Positions 21,645 to 32,962 of a DNA stretch of 64,000 bases are shown piece after piece. Position numbers and translations under genes: made by a program. How positions within the stretch are numbered: position 1 is the first letter of the stretch; each line of letters opens with the position of its first letter. The stretch lies in NCBI GenBank assembly GCA_039566865.1, contig CM076951.1, positions 15,571,484 to 15,635,483 of the forward strand. The letters are read 5' to 3'. This DNA is from Aurelia coerulea (Eukaryota > Cnidaria > Scyphozoa > Semaeostomeae > Ulmaridae). A model generated the notes under the pieces. That model saw nothing but the letters and a program-made list of their open reading frames with translations, did not search any database and had not been told where the DNA came from.

Positions 21645-22864
21645 TCAAACATAGTCTTTGAGATATTTCGGTCGTATTATCTGTCTCCCTGACCGAGTTC
21701 TATATCCTGTCTGCTCATTTGCTCTTGTTGACTCACTTATTGGATGCTCTACTGCCTTTGGTTTCTCTGGTGTAATGTCATTTCTGCTTGGTTCAATAGT
21801 TTCCTTGTGAGGTGTTTTCTCTACCTGTACATCACTTTGTGTGTTGTCTTTAAAGTTATCATATGACTCTGTAACTGGGATGTCTTTCTCCTGAATCTTT
21901 GAATCATCTTTGTTTGGAACTTTTCTTAAATCGACTCTATTTCGTCTGAATACTCTCTTATTGTCCTTCAACAGATATGATCTTTCATCTAAACGTTGTA
22001 GAACCTTTGCTTTCACCCATATCTTATCTCTAAGTCTAACTGGTCTTACTCTTACACTGTCATTTTCATTTAATGGATCAAGATCTTTTGCATGTTTGTT
22101 GAAACTTTTCTCTGTTCTCTCCTGCTTGACAATTCTGTCTCTTTTCTCTTTGGCATCATTTCTCTCTGGTCTTAACAAATTTCCTGTTGTTGGTAGGTCT
22201 GTTTTAGTTCTACGACCTAAGAATCTTTGAGCAGGGCTTGTTGTTAATCCATCTTGAATTGTATTACGGTAAGCTAACAGTGCCTTATAAGCATCTTTCT
22301 TGTCGTCCTTTGCTTTAGACATAATGCTTTTTGCTATCTTTACTGCTGCTTCTGCTCTTCCATTTCCTTGCGGGTGATAAGGGCTGGATGTATGGTGGAT
22401 AAAGTTCACCATAGCTTAGCAAAACTATCAAATTCATTTGATATGAATTGGGGTCCATTATCACTAATGACAATGTCACACTGTCCATACCTTGACATGT
22501 GGGTTTTCAGCTTCTTGGTAACTGTTTTAGAGAGCGTATTTGGTAGCTTGTCAACTTCTATGAAATTTGAATAGTGGTCTACTGTGACTAAGTAGTTATC
22601 ACCATTCCAGTCACATAAATCAGTGGACACAATTTGCCATGGGCGCTCTGGTATCTCTACTGGTAACAGAGTTTCTTTTTGCTGGTTTTTTGAATAGCTT
22701 TGGCAAATTTCACACTCTGATATGTAATCTTTAATTTCTGCATTCATTGCAGGCCAAAATACACATTCTCTGGCTCTCCTAAGACAAGCTTGTATTCCTA
22801 AGTGAGAATTATGAATTTCTTCTCTCATTGCAGATCTTAGGACTGGTGGAACAATCACTCTTTC
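21645..22864 (-). pseudogene. Gypsy-1 integrase
   Basis: The integrase inserts the element's cDNA. From 22864 the frame follows an in-frame TGA (22865-22867). It shows an HHCC zinc-binding region (HNSHLGIQACLRRA, then CEICQSY). The DDE core follows: STDLCDW with the first Asp, VISDNGPQF with the second, then after a frameshift near 22410 YHPQGNGRAEAAVK with the Glu. A basic C-terminal domain (RDKIWVKAKVLQ) and a charged tail end at 21645. No chromodomain was seen. The stop and the frameshift inactivate it. Confidence 0.88.
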
Positions 22865-24283
22865 TCATCTGTAAATAAGAGCGTCCTGTACTGCTAATTC
22901 ATCTCTGTGCTTGAAATATGGCTTAACACTTTCAGCAACTTGACTTTTATCAACTGGCCATCCTTTAGTAATGACATTCTTGAGCTCTTTCATTGTCTCA
23001 TCATTATTTGTTTCTTTCAACAAATTCTCTCTCCACTGTTCACCTATGAGAACATGGGATACTGCATTAACTTCAATTTCATAGCTAATGTTACAGCTTT
23101 CTTTGAATGGTTGTGGACTATGACTCAGTTTATCAGCTATGTACTGTTCAGATCCTGGTTTGTACTGCACAGTTATGTCATAATTCTGACGTCTCAGTCG
23201 AAATCCTTGTAATCTCCTGGGTATATCTTTCAGGGGTTTGATCATTATTCTTTCTAAAGGCTTATGATCACTCTTGACTGTTGTCTGTCGACCATACTTA
23301 TACTGGTGGTACTTCTCAACAGACCATGTGATGGCTAACATCTCTTTCTCTATAGTAGCATATCGTTTTTCCGTCTCTGTTAAAGCACGGCTGCTATAGG
23401 CTATTGGTTGCCCATTCTGTAGTAATGCTGCACCTAATCCAATGTCACTTGCATCACATTGAATTTCTAATTGCTCTTTGGGGTCGTAATATCTCAGAAC
23501 TGGCTCTTTTGTAAGCATCTCTTTTGTCTTGTTGAATGCTTCAGATTCTTTATCAGACCATAGCCATTTTACATCTTGCTTTGTAAGCTTTCTCAGTGGC
23601 TCTATCACATCAGAAAGGTTTGGTAAGAACTTTGCAAGATATTGAACAAAACCTATGAATCCTCTGAGCTCTGTAGTGTTAGAAGGCTCTTTCATATCTC
23701 TTATGGCTTTGATTTTCTCTGGATCTGGCTTTAGGCCTTCACTTGTGACAATATGTCCCAAGAACTATATGCTTGATTTGCGTAACTGCATCTTTGCCTT
23801 GTTCAGCTTTATTTCAACATCATTACATCTTTTGAGTAACATTAGAAGCCTTTGATCGTGAACTTTGGTAGCTTCTTCAACATTATCTCCACTTCCTATT
23901 ACTATGATGTCATCTGCTATGCATGCAATTCCTTCAATGTCACTTAAGACTTGGTGTAACTTTCTCTGGAAAATTTCTGCAGACACATTTAATCCAAATG
24001 GTAGTATAAGCCACCTGTATCTTCCAAATTGAGTGTTAAACGTTGTCAGGAAACTGGATTCTTCATCTAATTTCACGTGCCAGTAGCCTGATTTCAAATC
24101 AAGAACTGAGAATACTTTTGCATTCTGCAACTTTGGAAGGATATCATCCATAACTGGTAGGTAGTATCTTTCTCTTTGCAATGCTGTATTCAACTTCTGT
24201 GGATCAATACATACTCTTAACTTTCCACTCTCCTTTTTCTGTGGGGTTACAAGACTACTCTCCCACTGGGTTGGTTCATACAC
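22865..24283 (-). pseudogene. Gypsy-1 reverse transcriptase and RNase H
   Basis: RT motifs run from 24283: LRVCIDPQKLN, FSVLDLKSGYWHVKLD with the first Asp, LPFGLNVSAEIFQ, and the active box CIADDIIVIG, which holds the Asp pair (Ala where many families have Leu or Met). A single TAG at 23765-23767 interrupts the thumb (before FLGHIVTSEG). RNase H follows: IQCDASDIGLGAALL, then EKEMLAITW and TVKSDHKPL carry its acidic residues. The frame is otherwise open. It overlaps the end of the protease frame at 24247-24283, where a frameshift separates them. Confidence 0.9.
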
Positions 24284-25204
24284 TTTGTAATGACTCTATC
24301 ATCCTCCATCTTGTTTAACTCTCTCTTTAAATCATTGACGAGTGAATGAGGAACTCTCCTTACTGGATTTACACTTGGCTTTATCTCCTGATTTACAACT
24401 AGGTGCTCTTCTCCTGGTAAACTTCCAATACCATCATCAAGTACACTTGGGAAACTATTAATTATATCTTCTTCTGATTGGACTGTTATTTCACTTACTC
24501 TTGCTTCCTTGAAATTAACATTGTTTATTGTGAGTAAATTCATGGCTTCACTTGCTCTTAATCCTAAGATTGGTGTACGATCCTCTTTAACAATAATGAA
24601 TGTAAGCCTGTATTTCTTGTTATTTGATGGGTTTTCAATGACTATTCTGGCAGAACCTACAGGGTTTATTCTGTTGCCAGTCCATGACTTCAGTATGATA
24701 GGAGTTTTGACTGTTTCTGCATCTTTTGGCATGAACTTGATTGGCAAAATGTTCACTGAAGAACCTGTATCAACTTGAAAAGATACCTGTTTTGCTGTGG
24801 ACCTTATCATCATATCAGCAAATATCTTTGTCTTCTTGATAGCATAAACTAGGTGCTCACTTCCTACCATATCTATTGACTCAACTGAATCAGTGTCATC
24901 ATTAACTTGATTTGCTTTCCTTTCTCTCTTTGTACATTTAATTGCAAAGTGGTTGCTCTTGCCGCAATTTTTACATTTCTTTCCATAGGCTGGGCATAAT
25001 TCCTTCTTACACTGGTGCTTTCTTCCACAAAATTTACATTGAATAATTTTAGCATCAGGTTTGGAACTTGAATCCCTCACTGCTGTTTGTTTCCCAGTTT
25101 TACTAATCTTGTGAACAACATCTGTTGACTGCCTTTGTATGTCCCTAATAGTTGCTCTTGCTGTCTCCTCACTTCTACAAATGGGAATTGCTATCTCTAA
25201 AGGC
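24247..25204 (-). pseudogene. Gypsy-1 nucleocapsid zinc knuckles, protease and RT start
   Basis: Leftward from 25204: a basic stretch, then two Cys-His knuckles (one atypical, CKFCGRKHQCKKELC; one classical, CKNCGKSNHFAIKC). An aspartic protease follows, with the active site FQVDTGSSVNILP and the later ILGLRASEAM turn. The N-terminal RT lead (RRVPHSLVNDLKRELNKM) comes last. It processes Gag-Pol and packages RNA. A frameshift near 24260 cuts it off from the RT. Upstream it is separated from capsid by a 151-bp palindromic insert. Confidence 0.88.
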
Positions 25205-25355
25205 GAATTTCCAGTCTGTGGAATTTTCCGAGCGGGCGGAATTTTAGACAATAAAAGGCCGCTCAGCCGTAACTTTCTATTCAATTCCAGGGCGACATTT
25301 TCTCACGTAAACAAAGGAACTTCCGCCCGCTCGGAAAATTCCACTGACTGGAAAT
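25205..25355. mobile_element. ~151-bp palindromic MITE inside Gypsy-1 gag
   Basis: Inverted arms of about 37 bp (GAATTTCCAGTCTGTGGAAT and CCGAGCGGGCGGAA at left, mirrored at right) surround a middle of about 75 bp. The gag frame (TLRL...EIAIP) is split here. No clear TSD could be read at the ends. Boundaries are approximate to a few bases. Confidence 0.7.
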
Positions 25356-25881
25356 CAGCCTTAATGTTAGGCCTTGTGTCGCTAAAAGACGTCGTCTGGT
25401 ATCCTCACATTGTAGACCTAAAATTACACGATCTCTGATTAATTCATCCTGAAGATCTTTGAAATTACACTTTGCAGCAAGCTGCCTCAAATTTGCCAAG
25501 TAAGTATCAAAATCTTCATCACTATTCTGGTTTCTGCTATTAAACTTAAATCTTTGGAAAACAATATTTGTATCTCCAACACAATGAGCTTCTAGAACTT
25601 CCAAGACAGAGTTTACTGTACGTTCTGTTATCGACGATGTCTCAAAGATTTTTGCACAACTATCTCCAATGGTATATAACAACTTGGTAATCTTCTGACT
25701 CTTCTTCTAATCTTGTCAAAATACTATAGTTTCTCCATTGAGATACAAACAATTTAAAGTTTTCTTCCCTGTTTCTTGAAAGATCAACTGACTTTGGTGG
25801 GTCAATTCTAGGTATAGGCCTCCTTCTGTGGTGCTCAACTCGTGCATCAGCTGCATCGGCTGCCCCTTCTCCTCCCAGCAT
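25356..25881 (-). pseudogene. Gypsy-1 gag capsid region
   Basis: From a start at 25881 the frame gives an Arg/Pro-rich leader and NFKLFVSQWRNYSIL. A frameshift near 25670 leads to a capsid-like block: TVNSVLEVLEAHCVGDTNIV, RFKFNSRNQNSDEDFDTYLA, and LRQLAAKCNFKDLQDELIRD followed by RVILGL. The last is the typical gypsy Gag 'F..y...LR.la..C.f......r.r...gl' pattern. It would form the virus-like particle shell. The frame is disrupted by the shift and by the MITE downstream. Confidence 0.82.
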
Positions 25882-25983
25882 TTGGCCTAAATTTCTCTGT
25901 CTTGCTCATGCAAATCTTCTTAAATATACATTGAAAAACATTCTTCACACATCATTCGAAGTATCTTTGAACACCTGACACCA

Positions 25984-26128
25984 TGTTTCGTTCAGATTGA
26001 GCCGAGAGAAACAGATATAAAACTCAACACGAGATTTAGTTCATGGGCCTAAGCACCGACATTTTTACAAGCGTCTCAATATCAATACGAGGCTAAATAT
26101 AATAATAACGATAAATCATAACGTAACA
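25984..26128 (-). repeat. Gypsy-1 5' LTR with adjacent primer-binding site
   Basis: This 145-bp LTR is upstream in the element's own orientation. The next bases on the minus strand (25983 leftward) read TGGTGTCAGGTGTTC, a tRNA primer-binding site starting with the expected TGG. Confidence 0.88.
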
Positions 26129-26189
26129 AAAACAATCATGATTTTTTTTAAATTCAGCCAGCTGGATCTAATTCGTTTCAGATGAAACA

Positions 26190-27503
26190 ATGATGGGGAT
26201 GAAAGGGAAAGGCTACAGCAAGATCCTAAAAAAATCTAAAACCGAATCATTCGCAAACAAACTTACTGAGAATCCAAGGAGTAAGGGGCAATTAACAGTA
26301 ATAGATGTCGGAGAGGTAGCCAATGCGGAATCTTCACAGATGAATGATGAAGCAAAAGGAAATAAAATGCAAGGCAAAGAAAGTGAAAAGCAACCAAGAA
26401 ATGAAAACCAGACCAACAATGGGGAAAGTGATGAAGAAGAATATGATCAAGAAGAAGGAGAAAAACAAAAAGACTTGATCAAAGAAAGAAATGCACTAAA
26501 GAAAAGAGTAAAAGAGCTGGAAAATAAAACAGAGATGTTGGAAATAAAGATCATTGAATTAAAAGAAGAAAGAGACATTTTTAGAAAGGCCTACAGAGAA
26601 ACAAAGAGAGATGAAGATTATTTGGAAGATATTATCGATAAAATAGAAGAAAGTGAAAAGGAAAGCATAAGTAGTGTCCAAGAAGAAGAGGCAAAAAGAA
26701 AGAATCCAAAGAAACAAAGTGAACACAAGGGAAGGAATCAAGAAGGAAACAGCTCAGAGGAAGGTGTAATGAAAAGGGAAAAGGACGAAGAAATGGAAAG
26801 GTTGATAAAACACCAAATCAGCTTGGGAAATGCTCTTCATGGTTCAACAGAAGCTAGGTATGTCACCAAATCAGAGTAGCGTATAGAATGTAGATATGAA
26901 AAGATCATGAGAGGAAGTTGCAAGTGGGGAGACCAGTGTAGATTTTCACACAATATATCACCCAAAGATCAAAGAGATGAATGGAGGAAAAGAGGAAATT
27001 GTTTTCAGTTCATGAATGGAAGATGTGCAAACTTATATTGAAAGTATCTACACCCACCTTTAAACCAACCAAAAGAAGGAAGGAGAGAGGCACCACAAGA
27101 AAGATGGAATGACAGATACCAGTACGCAAACACAACACAGACAAGAAGGGACGAAACACCACAAGAAAACTGGAATCAAGGAAACGCATACATGAACATG
27201 GCAAGATTTGAAGAAAGACAGAAGAGAGAAAAACAGAAAGTTCAGGACATAAACAATATTGAACTGATGGTTAAGCAACAAATAGCGGATGCATTGAGTG
27301 CTTTCAAAAAAGAGATCACTCAACCAGGGCAAGCACAAGTGCAGTACCCCCCCCCCCCCACGTGTTTCATGGGCTCCAGACCTTGTGTGAAAGCGAATCA
27401 TTTGGGCAAACAAAGTAAGAGAAGGAAGTCAAACAGAGAAAAAAGGTATGAAAAATACAACCTAAAGATTTATTATACCAATGCTAATGGATTAAAGTCT
27501 TAA
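26190..27503 (+). pseudogene. LINE-D N-terminal region: coiled coil and CCCH zinc fingers, running into endonuclease
   Basis: One frame of 438 codons contains stops at 26877-26879 (TAG), 27039-27041 (TGA) and the terminal TAA at 27501-27503. Residues about 90-150 form a Lys/Glu-rich coiled coil. A C-x8-C-x5-C-x3-H finger lies just after the first stop. A second finger follows in which the TGA replaces the third Cys. The frame then carries YYTNANGL, which looks like the first block of an EEP endonuclease, so nucleic-acid-binding and enzyme parts may be one ORF. A run of 13 C near 27347 may also shift the frame. The role is RNA binding for retrotransposition. Confidence 0.7.
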
Positions 27504-27555
27504 ATGGAAAGTTTAAATGATATTGCTGATAACATCCACCCATCAATTATATGTA

Positions 27556-28173
27556 CCGGGTGACCCAGAAAAAAGTGACCCAACGCAATCTGTTACAGAA
27601 AATTAACTAAGTGGCCGATTGAGATGCTTCAAACGTTGTTCTGTCGCCAAAAGACTAGCCTCTGCTTTGAGTATTTTTCGCAATTTTTTTCGGCATGGTA
27701 AATTTCCAAAAGTAAGGATTTCGAGGAAAAGAGCATGCCTGAAATCCTCAAAAATTCGTCAAAAACAGGGCATCGATTTACAGCCATTTCAAATCTTCAA
27801 AACAACGAGGAGCGTGTTTCATTTCAGATTGGGAATAGGTAACGCAGTCGGAAGTCTTCAGAGCAAGTTTATAGTCCCTAGGTACTTGAAAATATTCTCA
27901 GGCAGAATGAAACACGCTCCTCGTTGTTTTGAAGAACTGAAATGGCTTCAAATCGATCCCTTGTTTTTGACGACTTTTTGAGAATTTCAAGCCTGCCCTT
28001 TTCCTCAAGATCCTCAATTTGGGGACTTTCCCGTGCCCAAAAAAATTGCAAAAAATACTCGTAATGTAGGCTGGTCTTTTAGCGACAAAACAACGTTTGA
28101 AATATTTCAATCTGCCACTTACTTTTTTTTCTATAACAGATTGCGTTGGGTCACTTTTTTCTGGGTCACCCGG
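27556..28173. mobile_element. 618-bp palindromic TA-flanked MITE (Tc1/mariner-type)
   Basis: The ends CCGGGTGACCCAGAAAAAAG and its inverse continue as inverted repeats over most of the 618 bp, including the CAACGCAATCTGTTA and GAAACACGCTCCTCGTTG blocks. TA is duplicated (27554-27555, 28174-28175). It lies in the LINE-D endonuclease (IIC...TESKL), and removal restores the frame. ORFs of about 120 codons on both strands arise from the palindrome and are not genes. It shares its CCGGGTGA..CAGAAAAAA end design with the element at 40870. Confidence 0.88.
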
Positions 28174-28175
28174 TA

Positions 28176-29510
28176 TAACAGAATCAAAGCTTAATAAATA
28201 TGATAACTGTAAGCTGGCTGGATTTTGTGACCCAATAGAATTAAGAAGAAATAACAAAAAAGGGGGTGGCATATGGATAACCTATAAAGAATCATTCAAA
28301 AATAGAATTACTGTATTTGAAATAGGAGATGAGGAAATAGAACAAGTCTGGCTAAATATTAAAATAGGAGCCAAGGATCTAATTCTGGGTGTTGTATATG
28401 GTAAACAAGAATCAAGAGTTAAAAAAGAAAATATTAAAATTTTCATGGACAACATTGATTATTATGCAATCAAAGCAAAAAATGAAAACAAATCGTTCTT
28501 GGTAATTGGGGACTTCAGTGTAAAAGTTGGAAACAAAATGAAAGGGAATCATACGAAAAGAAGTAACTGTGGTAAAATTCTTAACAAAATGATAGAAAAA
28601 CGAAAACTTGTTCTACTGAATAGCAGCAAAAAATGTAAAGGTTTATGGACCCGAATAACAACAACAGTTAGTGAAAATATTGAAAAGAAATCAGTCTTAG
28701 ATTATACAATAATTAACCAAATATGTTTCAATAAAATACAAAATATGATAATAGATGAAGATAGAAACTTTGTAATGGAAAGAATATCAAGAAATTATAT
28801 TAAGGAATCAGATCATAATGTCATTATCCTTGATCTAAACTTAAAATTAGGGAATTCATCAACTACTAACTTAAAAGATAAGAAGTCCTTTCAATGGAGC
28901 TTTGCAGATGATTCATTGCAAGAATTCAAGAAATGTACAGAAGACCTAGTTTTAGAATCTAGGAGTAAGGATATTGATAAAATATATAAAACCTGGGATG
29001 GCTAAATGTTTAACAACTTAATGGCTAAATGTTTTAAAAGGAAAGTAAAACAATGCCAAAAAGGGATATTCACCAAAGAGTAAGGAACATAAACAGTTGC
29101 AGATGAGAAAAAGATGCTTGAAAAAACAATTAACTAAATATGTAAATGAATGCAATGAAGCTAAAACTGATATAATGAAAATAAAGATCAAATTACTAAA
29201 CAGAAAACGAATCAAACTACTTAACAAGGAAAACAGTGAAAAGCTTGATGCTAATTTAAATAAAATAAAACGACTCAAGGTAAATAGTACCGAGTTCTTT
29301 AAACTAAGAAAAAGCATAATGGGAAGTCATAAAACTCAAGTCCCTACTTCAATAATAGATGATAATGGAAATGAAATAACAAATGTTTATGATATTATTA
29401 AGGAACATGAAAACTACGTTAAAAACTAATGACAAATAGAAATCCTCGAGAAAAGTATCTACAGCTCATAAAAAATGTCAAAAATCTGTTCACTAAGTTA
29501 ATCAAAAGAC
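28176..29510 (+). pseudogene. LINE-D endonuclease domain and linker
   Basis: After the MITE the frame reads TESKLNKYDNCKLAGF, then RNNKKGGGIWITYK, LGVVYGKQESR, VIGDFSVKVGNK (the GDFN block, with Ser for Asn), SVLDYTIIN and ESDHNVIILDL with the catalytic Asp-His. This is a near-complete EEP nuclease of about 270 codons. A stop near 29003 and frameshifts in the Lys-rich linker (29097-29429) precede the Gypsy-2 insertion at 29511-29515. The Ser in the GDFS block would probably weaken catalysis. Confidence 0.82.
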
Positions 29511-29515
29511 AGAAT

Positions 29516-29656
29516 TGTTGTGACGTAGGGACTCTTGGACCCAGACCCCTGATCGTATTGTTTGAATAGAACAATAGTTGTTTACTTCGTGTTGTGTAAA
29601 ATGGCGAGGCATGATTTATTTTTACTGCTTCGCATTCTGAATGTTCCAACACAATA
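29516..29656 (+). repeat. Gypsy-2 5' LTR and primer-binding site
   Basis: This 141-bp LTR is preceded by TSD AGAAT. TGGCGACGATGAG at 29658 is the expected tRNA primer site two bases after the LTR. Confidence 0.92.
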
Positions 29657-29707
29657 ATGGCGACGATGAGAAAAGGAAATTAGTTACTAGTTGTACAGAT
29701 TGATAAT

Positions 29708-30982
29708 ATGGCTACACCGGCATTGACTCCTATGCCTCCATTTGACCCTGATACGGATCTAGGAGCAAATTTGGCCGCTCGATGGAAAATTTGGTTGGAT
29801 GATTTCAATACGTACCTCGTTGCGAGTAACATTACAAATGACAAAAGGAAAAGAGCGCTTTTAATGTATCAAGCTGGGTCGCGGGTGAAAGAAATTTTTC
29901 GAAACCTCGAAGATACTGGAGAAGATTTCGAGACAGCGGTTACCAAGCTAAATGACTTCTTCGAGCCTCAGAAAAATCGTTTATTCGAAGTTTATAAATT
30001 TCGCCAAGCTGTTTCGACAAGGCCAGTCAGAAAGTTTAGACCAGTTTCATACTCGTTTACGTACTTTGGCTACAAACTGTGATTTTCATGATCCAGAGTT
30101 TGAAGTGCAAGTTCAAATTGCTATAGGGGGTAGATCAAACCGTCTTCGGAAATTGGCTTTACGTGACCCCGACTGCAAGTTGGCGGATATGCTGTTAGCT
30201 GGTCGCAAGGAGGAAACGAGCACGGTACAGGCTGCTCAAATCGAGAAGAAAATCGATGATAAGCCGATTCTTGCAGTTAACATGAAACCAAGGAAACAAC
30301 GCCCCAGAAAGGAAAACAACGCCCCAGAAAGAAAAGGAGATTCCCCAAAAATTAAATCATGTTTCAACTGCGGAGGGGAATACCCACATAAAAGTACCTG
30401 CCCTGCAAAGAACAAAAGGTGCAATAACTGTGGAAAAATGAATCATTTCGCAAGACAATGCCAAAGAAATAGGAGACAAAGAAACCAAATTCGACCATTG
30501 TTAGCTCAGAACAATACAAGCAGCTCTGATACAGAATCATGTTCAGAGCTGGATACACAGTACTGTTATGCAACCACAACGAAAAAGGAAACTGAGCAAC
30601 CCACCACGAAAATCAAGATTCAAGGAAATAAGATAAAGATGACTGTGGACACCGGATCAACTATCAATGTTATAGATTTGGATACATTTAGCAAAATTGA
30701 TTCTGTTCGTCTACAGCCTACGAATGTCAAAGCCTATCCTTTCAACAGCAAGAAACCTGTTAGATTTGCTGGAAAATTTGAAACCCTTGTGGAAGCGAAA
30801 AGAAAATTCACGATTGCAACCATTTATGTCACACAAGAGAAAGGGGGATGCCTAATGAGTTCTTCCACTGCACAGGAGCTAGGTTTAATCACATTGCATT
30901 TGGATAGTGTAAAAGTTGGAAAAGCTGGAAAACAAAAGTTAGATGTGAAAGATGTCCACAGGTCTTGGAAAATGCAGAGATA
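29708..30982 (+). pseudogene. Gypsy-2 gag, zinc knuckles and protease
   Basis: The start at 29708 gives PPFDPDTDLGANLAARWKIW, then the gypsy capsid pattern to NRLFEVYKFRQA. A frameshift near 30020 is followed by ESLDQFHTRLRTLATNCDF. Two Cys-His boxes follow (CFNCGGEYPHKSTC, CNNCGKMNHFARQC). The aspartic protease active site is MTVDTGSTINVIDL. The frame reaches the RT lead and is cut by the 528-bp MITE at 30992. Together these make the shell protein, RNA-binding and processing parts of Gag-Pol. One frameshift and the insertion break it. Confidence 0.9.
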
Positions 30983-30991
30983 AGCAAATAG

Positions 30992-31519
30992 AGCATAGGA
31001 TCTTAGGATCTTAGGAAAGCAAATCTTTCAAATCTTTAAAAAGCTCGGTGTAAAATTCTATTATATTTTTCTTTGAATTGGATTGCTTGAAAGGAACTTA
31101 TGGTACTTTGCTGTAAATCTGCCGTGGAAATTTTATGATATCTTTATTTTTTTCAAAATGGCGGCAATTTGATAATTTTTGAAAAATTCATGGAAAATTT
31201 TGAAAAAATTTAAATCATTGTAAATCCTAAACTAATAGAGGAAACATTACATAACCTTCAAGAAAGCCATAGTTTATGGAGGTCTACAAGATGATGGCAA
31301 GCAGAAATCGGTAGCTTTTGTAGTTTAGGATTTAGAAATTTGATGACGTCATAGCCTCAAATTTAATAAATACCACCGTTTTGAAACTAATCAAGATATC
31401 AATGAATTGCCACGGCAGATTTACAGCAAAAAACCCTAAGTTCCTTCCAAGCTATTTATTTCAAAGAAAACGGCAATAAAATTTTACACTGACCTTTTTA
31501 AAGATTTGAGCCCTATGTT
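30992..31519. mobile_element. 528-bp palindromic Mutator-like MITE, 9-bp TSD (copy 2)
   Basis: It shares ends (AGCATAGG...CAAATCTTTAAAAAG and inverse), size and interior blocks (GAAAGCCATAGTTTATGG, TTTAGAAATTTGATGACGTCA) with copy 1 at 8188-8713. The direct repeat AGCAAATAG lies at 30983-30991 and 31520-31528. The left end has a small extra TCTTAGGA duplication. Removal restores the Gypsy-2 frame (DKQIELVIDE). Confidence 0.9.
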
Positions 31520-31528
31520 AGCAAATAG

Positions 31529-32962
31529 AGTTAGTTATTGACGAGTCAATAAAACCAGTGTTGCAGCCACAGCGTCGAATACCCTATCTCTCAAGAGACA
31601 AACTTGAAAAAGAGTTACAGAAGTTAATCAAAGAGGATATCATTGAAAAGGTTCCAGAAAATGAGCAAGCAGAATGGGTCTCACCAGTTGTTATAGTCCC
31701 TTAGAAGCATGATGCAATAAGATTATGTATTGATATGAGAGTTGCAAATAAAGCTATAAAAATGATACGACATCCTATTCCAACAGCCAAAGACATTTCG
31801 ATAGAGCTCAACGGTGCAATAGTGTTCACAAAGTTAGATCTAAACCAGGCATATCATCAGCTCGAATTAAGCCCTGAATCAAGACATGTAACTACTTTCA
31901 GTACACATGTTGGCCTCTATAGATACAAGAGACTAAATTATGGAACTGCTGCTGCTGAGATTTTTCAGAATACCTTAACACAAGCTCTCCAAGGTTTGAA
32001 GGGAATACAGAATATTGCAGACGATATTATAGTTTTTGGAGATACCAGGGAGAAACATGATACTGCCCTTGAAGCATGTTTGAAGAGATTAGAGGAAAAA
32101 GGACTCACTTTAAATTTTGAGAAATGCCAATTTTTGAAAGAAAATCTTAATTTTTTTGGCCTAGTATATTCTAAGGAAGGTATTCACCCAGATCCTAAGA
32201 AAATTGCTGCATTTGTGAATACTTCTGTACCCAAAACAGTCAGTGAAATCAGAAGTTCGCTAGGCATGGCAAATTATAGTTCTCAATTTATACCAAATTT
32301 TGCATCAATCATGGAGCCCTTACGTCAGTTGACTAGAAAGGAATTTACATGGGGAAAAGAGCAACTGAAAGCATATGAAAAGCTAAAGAAAGCGTTGACA
32401 AGAAGTCCAGTCATGAGTTATTTTGATGGAAAGAAAGATACTGTTCTGTACATAGATGCAAGTCCTGTTGGAGTATCAGCGATATTAGCCCAGAGGAAAC
32501 CAGGAACAGAGAAAGATCAAGTGGTGTCTTACGGAAGCCGATCATTAACATCGGTAGAAAATCGTTATTCTCAAATAGGGAAAGAAGGATTAGCTATAGT
32601 GTGGGGTATAGAACATTTCCATTTGTTTCTTTTTGGAAAACCATTCACACTTTACACAGACCATAAAGCCTTAGAGTTGATTTATAATAATGCAAAGTCA
32701 AAGCCACCAGCGAGAATAGAGAGATGGTTATTACGTTTGCAACCATATGACTTCAAAGTTATTTACAAGTCTGGAAGCAGTAACCCTGCTGACTTTTTGT
32801 CACGTCATCCAGTTTATTCAAAGAAAGAGCAAGTGAATATTGCTGACGAATACATCAATTCAATCACATCAGCTGCATTACCTAATCCTAAAGTTATATC
32901 ATTAAAAGAGATGCAAGAAGCAACAGAGAAAGACAGAACTCTTAGAGCAGTTAGAGCAGCAC
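31529..32962 (+). pseudogene. Gypsy-2 reverse transcriptase and RNase H
   Basis: After the MITE: PVLQPQRRIPYLSRDKLEKE, then AEWVSPVVIVP. A TAG (31702-31704) sits where the family has Lys. From there the frame is open: RLCIDMRVANKAI, FTKLDLNQAYHQLEL with the first Asp, an altered LNYGTAAAEIFQ (family LPFG..sApe.FQ), and the box QNIADDIIVFG. RNase H has LYIDASPVGVSAIL, EGLAIVWGIEHF, YTDHKALELI and SNPADFLSRH. The TTAA element interrupts after RAVRAAL at 32962. One stop and the insertion inactivate it. Confidence 0.9.

Larger units (their letters stand above)
21422..26128 (-). mobile_element. Gypsy-1: Ty3/gypsy-type LTR retrotransposon
   Basis: Two 145-bp direct repeats bound the element (21422-21566, 25984-26128). 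They begin TG and end CA, and differ at about 3 positions by eye. The flanks GAAAC (21417-21421) and AAAAC (26129-26133) are a near-match 5-bp TSD. On the minus strand the order is LTR, primer-binding site, gag, zinc knuckle, protease, RT, RNase H, integrase, polypurine tract, LTR. That order (integrase last) is the gypsy arrangement. Lesions are a 151-bp MITE, three or four frameshifts and two nonsense codons. There is no envelope gene. High LTR identity suggests a fairly recent insertion. Confidence 0.92.

Noticed and set aside
27619..28272. Two ORFs of about 120 codons on opposite strands with mirrored protein sequence
   Set aside because: They are the two arms of the 618-bp palindromic MITE read in opposite directions.
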